Origin: Echinarachnius parma
Lineage: Eukaryota > Echinodermata > Echinoidea > Clypeasteroida > Echinarachniidae
DNA length: 64,000 nucleotides
Direction: 5' to 3'
Assembly (NCBI GenBank): GCA_037951105.1
Contig: JBAMJV010004356.1
Coordinates: 131,001-195,000 of the forward strand
Below are positions 44,241-54,720 of this stretch, piece by piece. The translations under genes and the position numbers were made by a program. Numbering within the stretch: the first letter of the stretch is position 1; every line of letters starts with the position of its first letter. The notes beneath the pieces are model-generated. The model made no database searches, was not told the DNA's origin, and was given only the letters and a program-made list of their open reading frames with translations.

Positions 44241-44919
44241 AAAGGAGGGGGGAAATCCCGGCTTTGATTCAGGTTTATAGCTTTAAATATGTGCCTTTAT
44301 TGATATACCACACTCTTTTTTTCAAAGAAATCCTTAAGTTGGGAAAAAAAGTAAATTTCATGCAACTGTTTTGCTTTATTTCGCATCGGCGTTCCATGCT
44401 CCTAAAAAAAGTCATTTATAGCAGAGCGGGAATGTGCGCACGTGTCACCCGATTCATGACATCACATGCAGACCGCAACGCGGAGGAATGTGGATTGTTT
44501 ACATGCAGAGCCTATGACTTGCTTGTAAAACAAACTCGTTTTTGCTTGTAAATTGAGGTTTTACTGAAAATGCTTAAGAATTGCTAAGAAATTAATTGTA
44601 GCAGGATTCAGCTACACATCTGAGTGTATATCGTCCATGATATAAACCTGAACAAACGTGAGTATTGCACTCAGCGTGTACGTCTATGACCGATCTAAAC
44701 TGCGATTGCCTGCAGGTGACGTCACAAAGATGACGTCATTTTTTGTTCGCCCGGGACTCAGTTTTTTTACGGGGGTTCCGAAAGTGAATTTACAAGTTGA
44801 TTTTTTATTTTACCGGGTTTTCCCACGAGGAAAATATGTTTGTATTAGTAATCTTTATGAAAATCTACCTTAGATACAGTAAAACCCAATTTTGAGGCAG
44901 TTTTCTTGTCACCATACCT
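44241..44919. other. unassigned; possible repeat with paired CRE boxes
   Basis: Contains GTGACGTCACAAAGATGACGTCA near 44717 (two CRE-like boxes, written here with its native spacing broken by CACAAAGA) and TATTGCACTCAGCGTG at 44663-44678, identical to 4740-4755 in the hairpin beside the Crypton-like fragment. Frame 44264-44551 is unrecognised. Probably a dispersed repeat seen once in full. Confidence 0.35.
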
Positions 44920-45355
44920 TTAATGGGAACCACCTCCCAATAATGATATGTTTTATACATGTACATGAAACGTAATAGTTTTAGTACGCCATTCCACCAA
45001 CAATTTCAAAAAAACATGTTTCCAGACAAATCATAAAATTGAAAAACTCATCACCATATTAATAAAGCATGTGTTCATGGATCTAAAGAAAAAGACTATA
45101 ATTGTTTTGGACGTACGCGTATTCCGTGGTTCTATTGTCTCCAAACGTACGCGTGTATAATGTAATTGGCGCTATTGCAGATGTTTGGAACATATGGAAC
45201 CATGAGGCTGAGTCTGTTGGTTTCGTAAGAGTTGGTGATTAATTGTATTGTTTATGAATTACACAACCGTTTGCAAAGTGTTAGCCATATATTTAATATT
45301 ATAAATGGTATCAAATCATATAGACTGTTATTGCTAGTTGCGTGCTGGTCCCCTG
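44920..45355 (+). mobile_element. family B MITE, copy 5
   Basis: TTAATGGGAACCACCTCCCA at left; AGTACGCCATTCCACCA, GGTTCTATTGTCTCCAAACG and TTGTTTATGAATTACACAAC inside; right end TGCTGGTCCCCTGAA, decayed. Confidence 0.9.
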
Positions 45356-45420
45356 AAGAGAGGAAAAGTGCATCTTTTCCAGATTTGCTTGATAGATAAC
45401 TCAGAAATATATACTTCAGG

Positions 45421-45934
45421 TTTAAAGGTATCGAGGGCGCTTCAAGAAATACTTTTTTTGTGAGGTAATGAAAAACTGAGTGTAGAATTCGGAAGAGCAC
45501 ACAATTTTAATGACAGAATAAACTTTATTTGATCAAAATCGGTTCAGAAACGGTTTAAATATCAATAAATATATCCGATCGGAAGATGTATTCGATGATT
45601 TTTTCTTTTATTTAAAAAATGCTTACACTTTTTCAAACATTTTCAAAAGAGGTTTTTATATAGTTGTTGATGATCTAATAATTTTATCAACAAAACATCA
45701 CATACATAATTTGGTATGAAAAATGGTTCAAAATCAATGCCTTTTTTTTAGAGAGCGCCCTCTTGTGTTTGAATGGCTCTTTTGGAACGATGACAGGCTT
45801 TTTACTTAGTCGTTTGTAATATTTTTGTCTATACCTTTCGAGCATGGTGGAGTTATAACTATTAGTTTGTAATGTTATTGTGCAGGTTTTGGTTACTAAA
45901 GCTCAGCCTTACCAAAACTTCACTACCCCTTTAA
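45421..45934 (-). mobile_element. family A MITE, copy 9
   Basis: TTTAAAGGTATCGAGGGCGC has lost about 20 bp of the usual terminus; the right end CTTCACTACCCCTTTAA is intact. It shares GAGAGCGCCCTCTTGTGTTT and TACCTTTCGAGCATGGTGG with the consensus. Confidence 0.92.
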
Positions 45935-46403
45935 GTATTAAGATTTTATAGTATGCTTATGTACGATAGCTATGAAAAAGAAGTCTTGAATCTGGCAAAG
46001 AAAACCCGAGAATAAAGTAAAAAGTAAAAACAACATCATACGTATAAGCAAAGGATGTTTTCGGACAGTGTTACTTAAGATTCACTTTATTAGTCTGAAG
46101 ATGTATTTTAGTTTTTTTAGCTAGCATATAATCATGATAATGATATGGCCTAATGCGGTTCAAAAGGCTGAGAGTGGGATAAAAAGAAGTGAAAATGTAC
46201 CCTCTGCAGATTGTTGTGGGTATTTTACTAAGAAAAAACATACTGGAAAATAAAGTCATAGCTTTTTACATTATGTTAAAGAACGTTATTGTTGTGTACG
46301 GTTCATCTAAACTATAATCCAACGTTTCGTTTCTGAAAAACAAAAACCGAGAACAAAAACATATCTATAAGTACTGTAATATATCGTAATATGTTAAAGG
46401 GAG

Positions 46404-46945
46404 TATAATAATAATAATAATAATGAAACACTTTTATATAGCGCATAGCACAATTTCATATCCCTATGCGCTTTTATTATTACCCTTGATCATTAGGTCA
46501 AGCGGAACCTAAAGCGGAGGCAAATTGACACGGTCAAGCGGAACCTAAAGCGGAGGCAAATTGACCTTAAGACATGGACAACTGTTGCAGGCCAGCGAGC
46601 TGTACGGAGATCAGCTGTGAAGTGAATCTGAAGACGGTCATTGTCGCTTCGCGACCGACGGCTACTACTAATACTGATCATTAGGTACAGGTCAAACCCG
46701 CACAATTATCTTGCGCACCATCTCAACTCCCCGGGGAGCATACTAGCCAATGGCAACCATATGATAGCGCCCAGGCTAATTTAACACCCGACCAAGTTCC
46801 CATTTACACTCCTGGGTAGAGAGCAGCAATGTGGATTAAATGCCTTGCTGAAGGACATACGGAGTGGGCAGGGTTCGAACTCGGGATCTCGAGATCGGAA
46901 AGCGCGCGCTCTACCAATCTTGCCACACTACGTCCCAATATCCAC
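46404..46945 (-). mobile_element. tRNA-derived SINE
   Basis: Read on the minus strand, the head (about 46945-46860) has an A-box-like TTGGTAGAGCGCGCGCTTTC and a B-box GAGTTCGAACCCTGC, the two Pol III promoter elements. The body follows, with AGCAAGGCATTTAATCCACA and CCAGGAGTGTAAATGGGAAC, a body type common in SINEs of marine invertebrates. The 3' end has AGCGCATAGGGATATGAAAT with a GCGC hairpin, then (ATT)n at 46412-46424. A 34-bp direct duplication (46496-46529 and 46532-46565; GGTCAAGCGGAACCTAAAG) lies in the tail part. Confidence 0.85.
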
Positions 46946-47005
46946 CATTTACAAATTATCTGAACGTTTTCAGTAGATAGTTGTAACGGGTATGTTCCGA
47001 CCCTG

Positions 47006-47397
47006 TTAATGAAATGGGATCCAGTAACTTTGTTGACAAGTGCAAAAAGTGATGAGTGATTAATAAAATGTGTATTGGTGTGATCTGATATGTCCACAAA
47101 GTAATATGTGAGAATTTCACGTTAATTGGATGTTTTGGGAGGATGATATGAGCAAAAATGCAAAGTTATATTCAATTACTCATTGCACTTACTTTGTACA
47201 CGGCTTAAATTATCCCGTAGACAATTTAAGATCTGAACACTTCAGTCGTAAATATCTTTTGAACGAAATAGAAATTTGAAAAAACCGAGACCTGTTCCGT
47301 GTTTGTATTGTTAATATGAATAGGATAAGGTATTGGAAAACCACTAGAGTTCCAAGTAAGTTTTGAGGATTTAGGCAATTTTACTAGGTCCCTTTAA
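47006..47397 (+). mobile_element. family C MITE, copy 6
   Basis: Starts TTAATGAAATGGGATCCAGT, 60 bp after the SINE head, and ends TACTAGGTCCCTTTAA. It shares the AGACAATTTAAGATCTGAAC variant with the 55277 copy, so these two form a subfamily. Confidence 0.92.
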
Positions 47398-47689
47398 GGC
47401 TAAGTTTGTGTTGTTGTTTAATCTTCTTCAGCCAAAAGTGTTTGCCTAAACATGTTTCAAAAGTGTGCTAAAAAGTTAGTGGGTTGGTTGGTTGATTGTT
47501 TTGTTGTATTAAGGGCACATTTTTAGCTAATAATTAACACAATGAATGTTATTCAAGTTCAAAGTAGAATGAAAAACATAATACCAATCAACCCATTACC
47601 AAGAGAAACCTGATGGGTCCTGTACTATCTCTAGCGAGATTGAAACAAACAAATAGTAGATATCAAGAAACCAAATGGTTCTACACAAT

Positions 47690-47722
<33 letters not shown>

Positions 47723-47829
47723 GTGATGGTGATGATGATGATGACAATGACGATGATAATGATGATAATGATGAGGATGATGATGATGATCATCATCATG
47801 ATGATCAGGATGATGATAATGATGGTGAT
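47690..47829. repeat. (ATG)n microsatellite
   Basis: About 140 bp of ATG-type trinucleotides, beginning with eleven or so perfect units and then mixing GTG, ACG, AAT and a CATCATCATC inversion. The poly-Met and poly-Ile frames in this stretch on both strands are artefacts. Confidence 0.97.
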
Positions 47830-47931
47830 CTTGAGTTTTGTAGATAGTCAAATCAAGTACATTTCCACTGTTCTTACTGTTCTATATTGAACTCAAATAA
47901 AATTACAGTATTTATATTTAGTCAAAGTTGA

Positions 47932-48309
47932 ATCAAGAGAATGAGGTATGCTCGATCAAATTTATGATGTCTTAATCCAACGAGGATTGGATTAAGTAAT
48001 GCTCGTTGGATTAAGACATCATAACTATGCATCGAGTATGCCTCATATCTTGATAACTTTGCCGTATATATAACTTCAGGTAAAGCCGTACAGATCAGCT
48101 ATGTAGTGGGCATGGCGGGTTGAAGATTAACAAAATACATATTTTGTGAAAGTAATCCTCGCTGGATTAAGACATCATAAACATTCATGGAGCTTACCTC
48201 ATCTCTTGATAACTTTGCCGTATGTATAACTTCAGGCAAAGCCGTACAGATCAGCTAGGTATATTGTGGGCATGGCAGGTTGAAGATTAACAAAATATAT
48301 ATTTTAAAC
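47932..48309. repeat. palindrome plus 157-bp tandem duplication
   Basis: TTATGATGTCTTAATCCAAC (47966) pairs with GTTGGATTAAGACATCATAA (48005), with outer pairing GAATGAGGTATGCTCGAT/ATCGAGTATGCCTCAT. The right arm then starts a direct duplication, 47997-48153 and 48154-48309, each containing ATAACTTTGCCGTAT, AAAGCCGTACAGATCAGCTA and GGTTGAAGATTAACAAAATA. Confidence 0.85.
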
Positions 48310-48364
48310 AAATAATGCATTACTATTTCTCATACTAATGCATGTAAGCCCCCTTCCCCCACGT

Positions 48365-48599
48365 TATATGGCCATGTAATGAGCAAAACATGCAAGGTGA
48401 AATTCACCAACTCATTGCACTGACTTTGTACACGGTTACGACTATCCAGTGGATAGTTAAATATCTGAGCACTTCAATCGTTAATACCTGTTTAACAAAA
48501 GGGACATTAGAAAAACCGAAACTTGTCCCGTGCTTCTATTTTTAATACAAATACAACAAGAATTTTGAGGATTTGGAAAATGTTACTAAGTCCCTTTAA
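48365..48599 (+). mobile_element. family C MITE, 5'-truncated
   Basis: Begins inside C at TGGCCATGTAATGAGCAAAA and runs to TACTAAGTCCCTTTAA. Lacks about 150 bp of the left part. Confidence 0.88.
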
Positions 48600-48930
48600 G
48601 CGTCTCCTGATCGTGCTGCTGATAATCTTACATCTTTCTCGTTAACATAAAAGTGGATTTTCACTCCGAATGTATATATTATTGTAATAATCTTGCCTCT
48701 TATTTCATGAAGTCGTGAGAAAATAGATTGAGGGGTGATGCAGGTCAACATGTAAATTTTAAATCATACTCAACAATATATGAAACGATCGTAGAGAAAT
48801 GTAGTGAAACTTAAAACAAAAAGTTCAGAACATTATTTAAACAACTGATTAAAAAGAAAATGCGATATACAAGGATTCGTTTATTATTGTTACACAATTG
48901 AAAGAGTCGCCAAATATACGGGCAAAATTG

Positions 48931-49022
48931 TGCCCGTACGGCGTACGGGCACAAGATCCCTTTCAACGGGCACTAGATCCCTTTCAATGGGCGTACGGCG
49001 TACGTCCATTGAAAGGGATCTA
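48931..49022. repeat. stacked palindromes containing family C ends
   Basis: GTGCCCGTAC/GTACGGGCAC (48931-48953, 3-nt loop) is followed by two AGATCCCTTTCAA(C/T)GGGC strings and a 50-bp palindrome, 48973-49022. In the latter, AGATCCCTTTCAATGG pairs with CCATTGAAAGGGATCT across CGTACGGCGTACG. The AGATCCCTTT strings are reverse family C termini, so several C ends are stacked head to head here. Confidence 0.75.
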
Positions 49023-50550
49023 AACCCCTCAAAAAAAGTTCGGAAACTCAAGTTTGATCGATCATATCTCTCATATTTTTTAATTAGCATATTCGAAATT
49101 GGTGTCACAATAAAGCCTCATTATATACCTTTCAAACGGTGCATTATGTGTAGTGATTATGCAATTGGGGCGATTGCAGTAGCCCAGAGAATAGGGGGAG
49201 GCAGGAAGTGAAATGTCGCAAAATGGCTCAATGCATTTAATTTACGAGTGCATGACTGTGCTGACCATTTTTTTAAAAGTTCACTTTCTATTGAATACTG
49301 CCACCCTTTCCATTCATCAAAATCATTGGAATTTGATACCATTTTAATGGAAATGATCTCTTAATTACAATGGCATATTAATCGTAAGGATTATGCAAAT
49401 GGGGTGTGTGAAGCGAACAGGAATATGGAGATGGGTCGAGTGTGAAATCAAACAAAAAGATATGGAGTTGACACAAAATCAGAGGGTTGCATTTTTTTCG
49501 AGCTTTTGGGAGGATTTTTTAGCATTTCAAATAAAATATTCATGATTCAAATTGTTATCAACCGAAAGCCCAACAACTCTTCTGTATGAAAATGTAAAAT
49601 TTATAATGATTTTAGTAAAGGGCGGCTGCAGGGAGATGAATGTGGGGGAGCCTCAAAAGTGACCCATTTCAAAACGCTCTGATTTCAAGGCACAACTGAG
49701 TCACTATTCATGCGTTTTCAATTGAATTCTTCTCATTCATGGCCAACTCATTCAAGTCGCATTACATCCTCCACACAATGGTAAAAGACACCGACAACAA
49801 ATCAGAGCGTTTTGAAATGGGTCACTTTTGAGGCTTCCCCATATTCATCTCCCTGCAGCCGCCCTTTACAAAAATCATTATACATTTCACATTTTCATAC
49901 AGAAGAGTTGTTGGGCTTTCCGTTGATATCAATTTGAATCATGAATATTTCATTTGAAATGCTAAAAAATCCTCCCAAAAGCTCGAAAAAAATGCAACGC
50001 TCTGATTTTTTGTCAACTCCATATTTTTTGTCTGATTTCACACTCAACTCATATCCATATTCCGGTTTGCTGCGCACAACCCATTTGTCTAATCATTACG
50101 ATCAATATGCCATCGTAATGAAAAGATAATTTCCATTAAAATGGTATAAAAATCCAATGATTTTGATGAATGGAAAGGGTGGCAGTATTCAATAGAAAGT
50201 GAACTTTCAAAAAACTGGTCAGCACAGTCATGCACTCGTAAATTAAATGCATTGAGCCATTTTGCGACATTTCACTTCCTGCCTCCCGGCTTGGTACGAA
50301 CAGTCACGTCACGTTCACGTTCACGTCACGTGAAGGTTCTGTACCTTTTGTGAAACAGGTCACCCAAATCTACGAAGTGTTGGGTTACGTGACCCAACAG
50401 TTTGTAGATATACTATATGCAATTCATGAAAGCTCACGTAAATTGGCGCTTGCGTAAAACAAATTAATGTAAATTGTCGTTGAGAAGAGACTAATTCTCG
50501 GTAAATTTAATCGTGAACGAACCCGTCCTACCTATACTGTAAATACCAAT

Positions 50551-50800
50551 TATAGGCGTACACAGGCCTGGGGGCAGGGGGATGGACACCCCCTACCCCC
50601 ATCCCCACCCCCTTACATAATTCAAGAAATGTCTTGGTCTCGGTCTCGAAATTTGTGACCGGTCCTGGTCTCGTCCTCGGCTGCGGTCATTTTCTACGGA
50701 CACCCCCTACCCACACTCCCCCCGCTTACTTCAATTTGTCTGACGAAATATCCCCCCCCCCCTACATCCACCCCTTGAAAAAATCCTGGGTACGCCACTG
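50551..50800. mobile_element. degraded hAT-like MITE
   Basis: The right end CCTGGGTACGCCACTG matches the common CAGTGGCGTACCCAGG terminus. The left end, TATAGGCGTACACAGGC, is decayed. The interior has C-rich runs and a TCTTGGTCTCGGTCTCG repeat. No target duplication seen. Confidence 0.55.
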
Positions 50801-51046
50801 CCTACAAGTAGCTAGTTCGAATGTCAAATACATTAATTGATTGATTTAATATCGATTGGTTGGTGTGATTGTTTCATTATAATGATTGACTGATTAATTG
50901 ATTGTTTATTAGCTTAAATGACTGATTTATAGATTGACTCGATTCAATAACCATAAATAAACACTATTAATCAAATCATTGTTTTATTACTTTTAAACTC
51001 ATTGATCACTGCAGTCACTCACTCACTCACTCACTCACTTTCACAG

Positions 51047-51193
51047 GCATGCACATACAACACCGTTAAGGGCCAGTACGCTCAGACGTCGAGCACGGGA
51101 ACTTCAGGCGTATGCGAACTGAATTGTCCGCTGCGTGTAGCAATTCAGCTGGAAATCAACATTTGCCAAAATCCACGCACGACACGTCTTTAG
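51047..51193 (+). other. candidate captured terminal exon
   Basis: (ACTC)n and CTTTCACAG form a plausible splice acceptor. The following GC-richer frame reads ACTYNTVKGQYAQT, then SGVCELNCPLRVAIQLEI, and ends ICQNPRTTRL before TAG. Four cysteines in 45 residues would fit an extracellular domain fragment. It lies inside the 9-bp-TSD element, which would make it a gene fragment carried by a transposon. I do not recognise the family, and it may be chance. Confidence 0.25.
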
Positions 51194-52275
51194 AAATACT
51201 CCAATAACAAGACAAATAATGCAAGTGGTATGGTTGTACATTACCTAAATGACAGAACTGCATATTATCGTCTCAGATTACTCTGAATTATGCACGTACA
51301 TATTATAAACATAATGAGTGAAAAGATTTGATAAGGGGGTATCGGCATTTTCGTCGACATTTTAAAATCTCTTTGTGCGTGTATGTCTAGTCTTAGTAAC
51401 AAGCGTTTGCAATTTTAAAAATCTTGATTAAACGCTCACGTCACGATTTGGTTAACGCGACACTTCGAGTTTTACCGGCATGGAAAACGACAAATTGTTG
51501 GGTCACTTTACCCTACACTTCGTAGATTTGGGTGACCTGTTTCACAAAAGGTACAGAACCGTTCACGTGACGTGAACGTGAACGTGACGTGACTGTTCGT
51601 ACCAAGCCCTGCCTCCCCCTATTCTCTGGGCTACTGCAATCGCCCCAATTGCATAATCACTACACATAATGCACCGTTTGAAAGGTATATAATGAGGCTT
51701 TATTGTGACACCAATTTCGAATATGCTAATTAAAAAATATGAGAGATATGATCGATCAAACTTGAGTTTCCGAACTTTTTTTGAGGGGTTTAGTAACTTT
51801 GTTGACAAGTGCAAAAAGTGATGAGTGATATTTATATTGGTGTGATCTGATATGTCCTCAAAGTACTGTGTGAACATTTCACGTTCTTGGATGATTTTGG
51901 GGCCGAGAAATCAGCAAAAACGAGTGATATTCATTAACTTATTGCACTTACTTTGAACACGGCTTAAATACATGTGTACCTATACGCATGCTGCCTTACA
52001 TAGTCTTATATAACTCTCGATGAAAGAACTAGTAGAAATTACACTCCGAATATAAATTATATGAAGTCCTCTACTTTTCATATAAATTGTAGTTTCCGTA
52101 TAAATAATAATATTTAAGATATACTCTAGTATACCGATTGTTTCTTCTCTTTCACATGCACACAATAGTTGGGTCCTTATTTTTCCAAACCTGGTATTTG
52201 GCTTTAAGCTGACAAAGAGAGTTATCAGTCAAACTTGAAAAGAAAACCAGCCATTATGCAACACCGTGTGAATGG

Positions 52276-52662
52276 TTAAAGGGACTTAGTAACATTGTCC
52301 AAATCCTCAAAATAAAATTGTAATTCTAGCGGTTCCCTCATACCTTGTTGTATTCGTATTACCAATAAAATCATGGGACAGGTTTCGGTTTTTCAAATTT
52401 CCCTTTCGTTACAAAGATATGTACGATCGAAGTATTCAGATAAGAAAAACTCCGGTGGAGTTTTTCTTACCGTGTACAAAGTGAGTGCAGTGAGTTAGTG
52501 ACTATCACTTTGCATTTTCGCTCATTACTTGGCCATGCAATGTCCATGTGACTTGAAATTTTCACACAATACCCTGTGGACATATGAGATAACAACAATA
52601 TGCATTGCATCAACCATTCATCACTTTTTGCACATGTCAACAAAGTTACTAGATCCCTTTAA
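52276..52662 (-). mobile_element. family C MITE, copy 9 (full length)
   Basis: TTAAAGGGACTTAGTAACAT to TACTAGATCCCTTTAA with intact TTAA at both sides. Its central hairpin GAAAAACTCCG/CGGAGTTTTTC equivalent is preserved as GAAAAACTCCGGTGGAGTTT. Confidence 0.95.
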
Positions 52663-53843
52663 GGTGCCGGGTATACTTTTTTTGCAGGGAAGCTTGAAGT
52701 TGCATCGGCATCAACCCTGATTTAAATTATCTATTGCGGATTTGTCCGGAATAGGCGGGTGAAATGTGGTAAACCGCTTCCAGTCCGAAATCGATGGCTT
52801 TATTTAGCTGAAAGCTGTACTATTCCTGACACGTAGCCTGCTTCGGACGTGAACTAGATAGCAAAACTAAACAAAGCAGGTTTTTCTCTTAAAGTGATGC
52901 CTGTAAAGTGTCTAAATCCACGAAAAATACTTGGAGCTTCCTCGTTTCTTTTCTGCTGTGTTGTTTAGCTTGTTCTGCTGTGTTGTTTAGTAAGAGAAGA
53001 ATAAAATACGGTTAGATGTTTTCAAATGTCCCTTTGGTATGAAGATAATTATCATTGAAAATCATTATTTCAATACCGTTGCCCAACGGTATTGAATAGT
53101 CGCAGCTAATTGCGTCCGCATTGCAGCATGCGTGGGAACATACCGGAGAGTGAACTTTGAACCCAGCGAGCGTGAATTCCATGAATTCTGTACTACGTGT
53201 GTAAACATACAGGGGTGCAAATATCTCAAACGGCTAATTATTTCTATGACAATGTATGGAAGACTATCAGTATTCGGTGATAAAATATGAACTCAATATT
53301 CGTTTTTTTCACTAGGTAAACAGTGTTTGTTTTCTTTCAAACTTTCACAAATCTTTCAATTGTATTTTACAATGATATTGATATAGGATTGAAGTCTCAA
53401 ATGTCATTTTGTGCAATATCTGACACTTTACCTGAATCACTTTAATCCATGCATGGTCTACAAAAAACCGATAACCCATGTATCTGTTTCTATGGAAATC
53501 GCAACATTTCGTATCAAACAGGTATGATTTGTTTGAATAATATGTAGATCTAGTACGGTAGTCCAATGCCTAAAATTATGGAATACAATGGCAGCAATGA
53601 CAACTTATCCAAAGTGTTGCCCATGCTATGTTAGGTAATGCATCGCGTGTATGTATAGCTTCTGGTCTGTCTGTGTGCCCTGTTCAGATGTGCGTGTAAC
53701 TCTCTTGATCAACCCACACAAATGTCTTATGCACCTTCACAAATCTCTGGGGACCGCAAAATATCGTATGATGTGCTTTCGTGGTCGCATGTTGGTTGTA
53801 GGTTTAAACTCTTGTTTTGAGTCTAGTCTGCCATCCCTCCCCC
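52663..53843. other. no gene seen; small repeats
   Basis: TTCTGCTGTGTTGTTTAG occurs twice (52950 and 52974). A perfect 13-bp hairpin, TTCAATACCGTTG/CAACGGTATTGAA (53069-53096, 2-nt loop), is the only other structure. Frames here lack motifs. Confidence 0.6.
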
Positions 53844-53844
53844 G

Positions 53845-53925
53845 CCCCCCCCCCCCCCCCCCCCCCCCCACCACGACCGATTATTATTGCAACGTTGATC
53901 ACCGATTATTATTGCAACGTTGATT
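53845..53925. repeat. poly-C then 25-bp duplication
   Basis: A 25-C run at 53845-53869, then CCGATTATTATTGCAACGTT twice (53877 and 53902). Confidence 0.95.
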
Positions 53926-54464
53926 GGGAATGCAATTTGTATTGCTTCACTTTAAAATCATCAGTCGCGGCTCCGCCCTATATATCGTCGCTAATTTTGA
54001 TTGTTTTCAAAAAATCATTTGAACTGTTCGTATTATCATAATGGGTTTCAGTGGGAATTTCCCAAAGTAACTACGTATCTTGTTATTGATATATGTATAA
54101 CTCAAGTGATAAAAATACCGTAATAATCGGTTGTTTAATGTTACAATTCGTATTAAAGGAAAATGAAATTCAAGCAGAATGTCGCTTGTGTAGACTCTAA
54201 GTTTAGGAAGAATAATCTCTGAAAGTAAAGGCATAAAAAAAGGGCAAGAAACAAGAAAAACCTATGGCTCTTTGAACATTTCAATTTATTTTTATTCGGG
54301 ACTCAAATTGGCAATGCACTCGAATAAGTTTGTAGACAACTTCCCTATATGTTTTGTACGCAAATTTTCAAATTTGTTCGGTTTTGCTGATTGTTACAGT
54401 TGTCCTCATTGTCTCACTTGTCCATTCTCTAAACTCATAATTATGTTGTGAATAAATGTTTTCT

Positions 54465-54720
54465 AAACATATATTTTGAGAAAATGTAATTTTGCGTTTC
54501 TTTTAAAGCAAAAACAAAACAACCGAATTACGCCAAAAATAGAGACATACAAAGATTGAAATGTTTTCTGCAAAACATGATGAACTTAAACCCAGGGTAA
54601 ACATATATTTTGAGAAAATTTAAGTTTGCGTTTCTTTTTAAACAATAACAAACCAACCAAATTACGACAAACACTGAATAATATTAAAATGCTTCATACT
54701 GCAAAACTAGTTTAAAGTGG
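54465..54720 (+). repeat. tandem duplication, period about 134 bp
   Basis: AAACATATATTTTGAGAAAA starts both units (54465 and 54599), followed by TTTGCGTTTCTTTT and AACCxAATTACGxCAAA. The second unit's end, TACTGCAAAACTAGTTTAAA, links it to the segmental duplication near 57.6 and 59.7 kb. Confidence 0.8.

Larger units (their letters stand above)
50288..51608. mobile_element. 1.32-kb TIR element with 9-bp TSD
   Basis: TIRs of about 112 bp start GGCTTGGTACGAACAGTC and are near identical, with GTTCACGTTCACGTCACGTG and ACAGGTCACCCAAATCTACG. Perfect 9-bp direct repeats CTGCCTCCC (50279-50287, 51609-51617) flank it; in the uninterrupted arm at 49196 the site is present once. A 9-bp duplication with long TIRs is the hallmark of Mutator-like elements; the superfamily is inferred from that alone. 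The interior carries an older hAT-like MITE and a possible exon. Confidence 0.9.
49023..51790. mobile_element. TA-flanked 1.4-kb palindromic element (interrupted)
   Basis: Ends AACCCCTCAAAAAAAGTTCG and its inverse, with TA on both outer sides as a target duplication, typical of Tc1/mariner-type insertion. The left arm 49023-49683 (about 660 bp) is matched by the right arm in two pieces, 49798-50287 and 51609-51790, because a second element interrupts it. The central loop 49684-49797 is unique. Arms share GTGCATGACTGTGCTGACC, CAACAACTCTTCTGTATG and AAGGGCGGCTGCAGGGAG. No transposase frame of credible size exists. Confidence 0.92.
49006..51965 (+). mobile_element. family C MITE split by a 2.77-kb insertion
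   Basis: The C head GAAAGGGATC (49011-49020) is followed by TA and the palindromic element. C resumes after the second TA with GTAACTTTGTTGACAAGTGC (from 51793) and continues to TTGAACACGGCTTAAATAC near 51965, then fades. Rejoining across one TA recreates the consensus GGGATCTAGTAAC exactly. Confidence 0.9.

Noticed and set aside
44700-44740. CRE-driven promoter
   Set aside because: Two CRE-like boxes are visible, but there is no TATA/initiator arrangement or gene downstream; TGACGTCA also occurs in several repeats here.
47596-47890. Poly-Ile and poly-Met frames on both strands
   Set aside because: Direct translation of the (ATG)n microsatellite.
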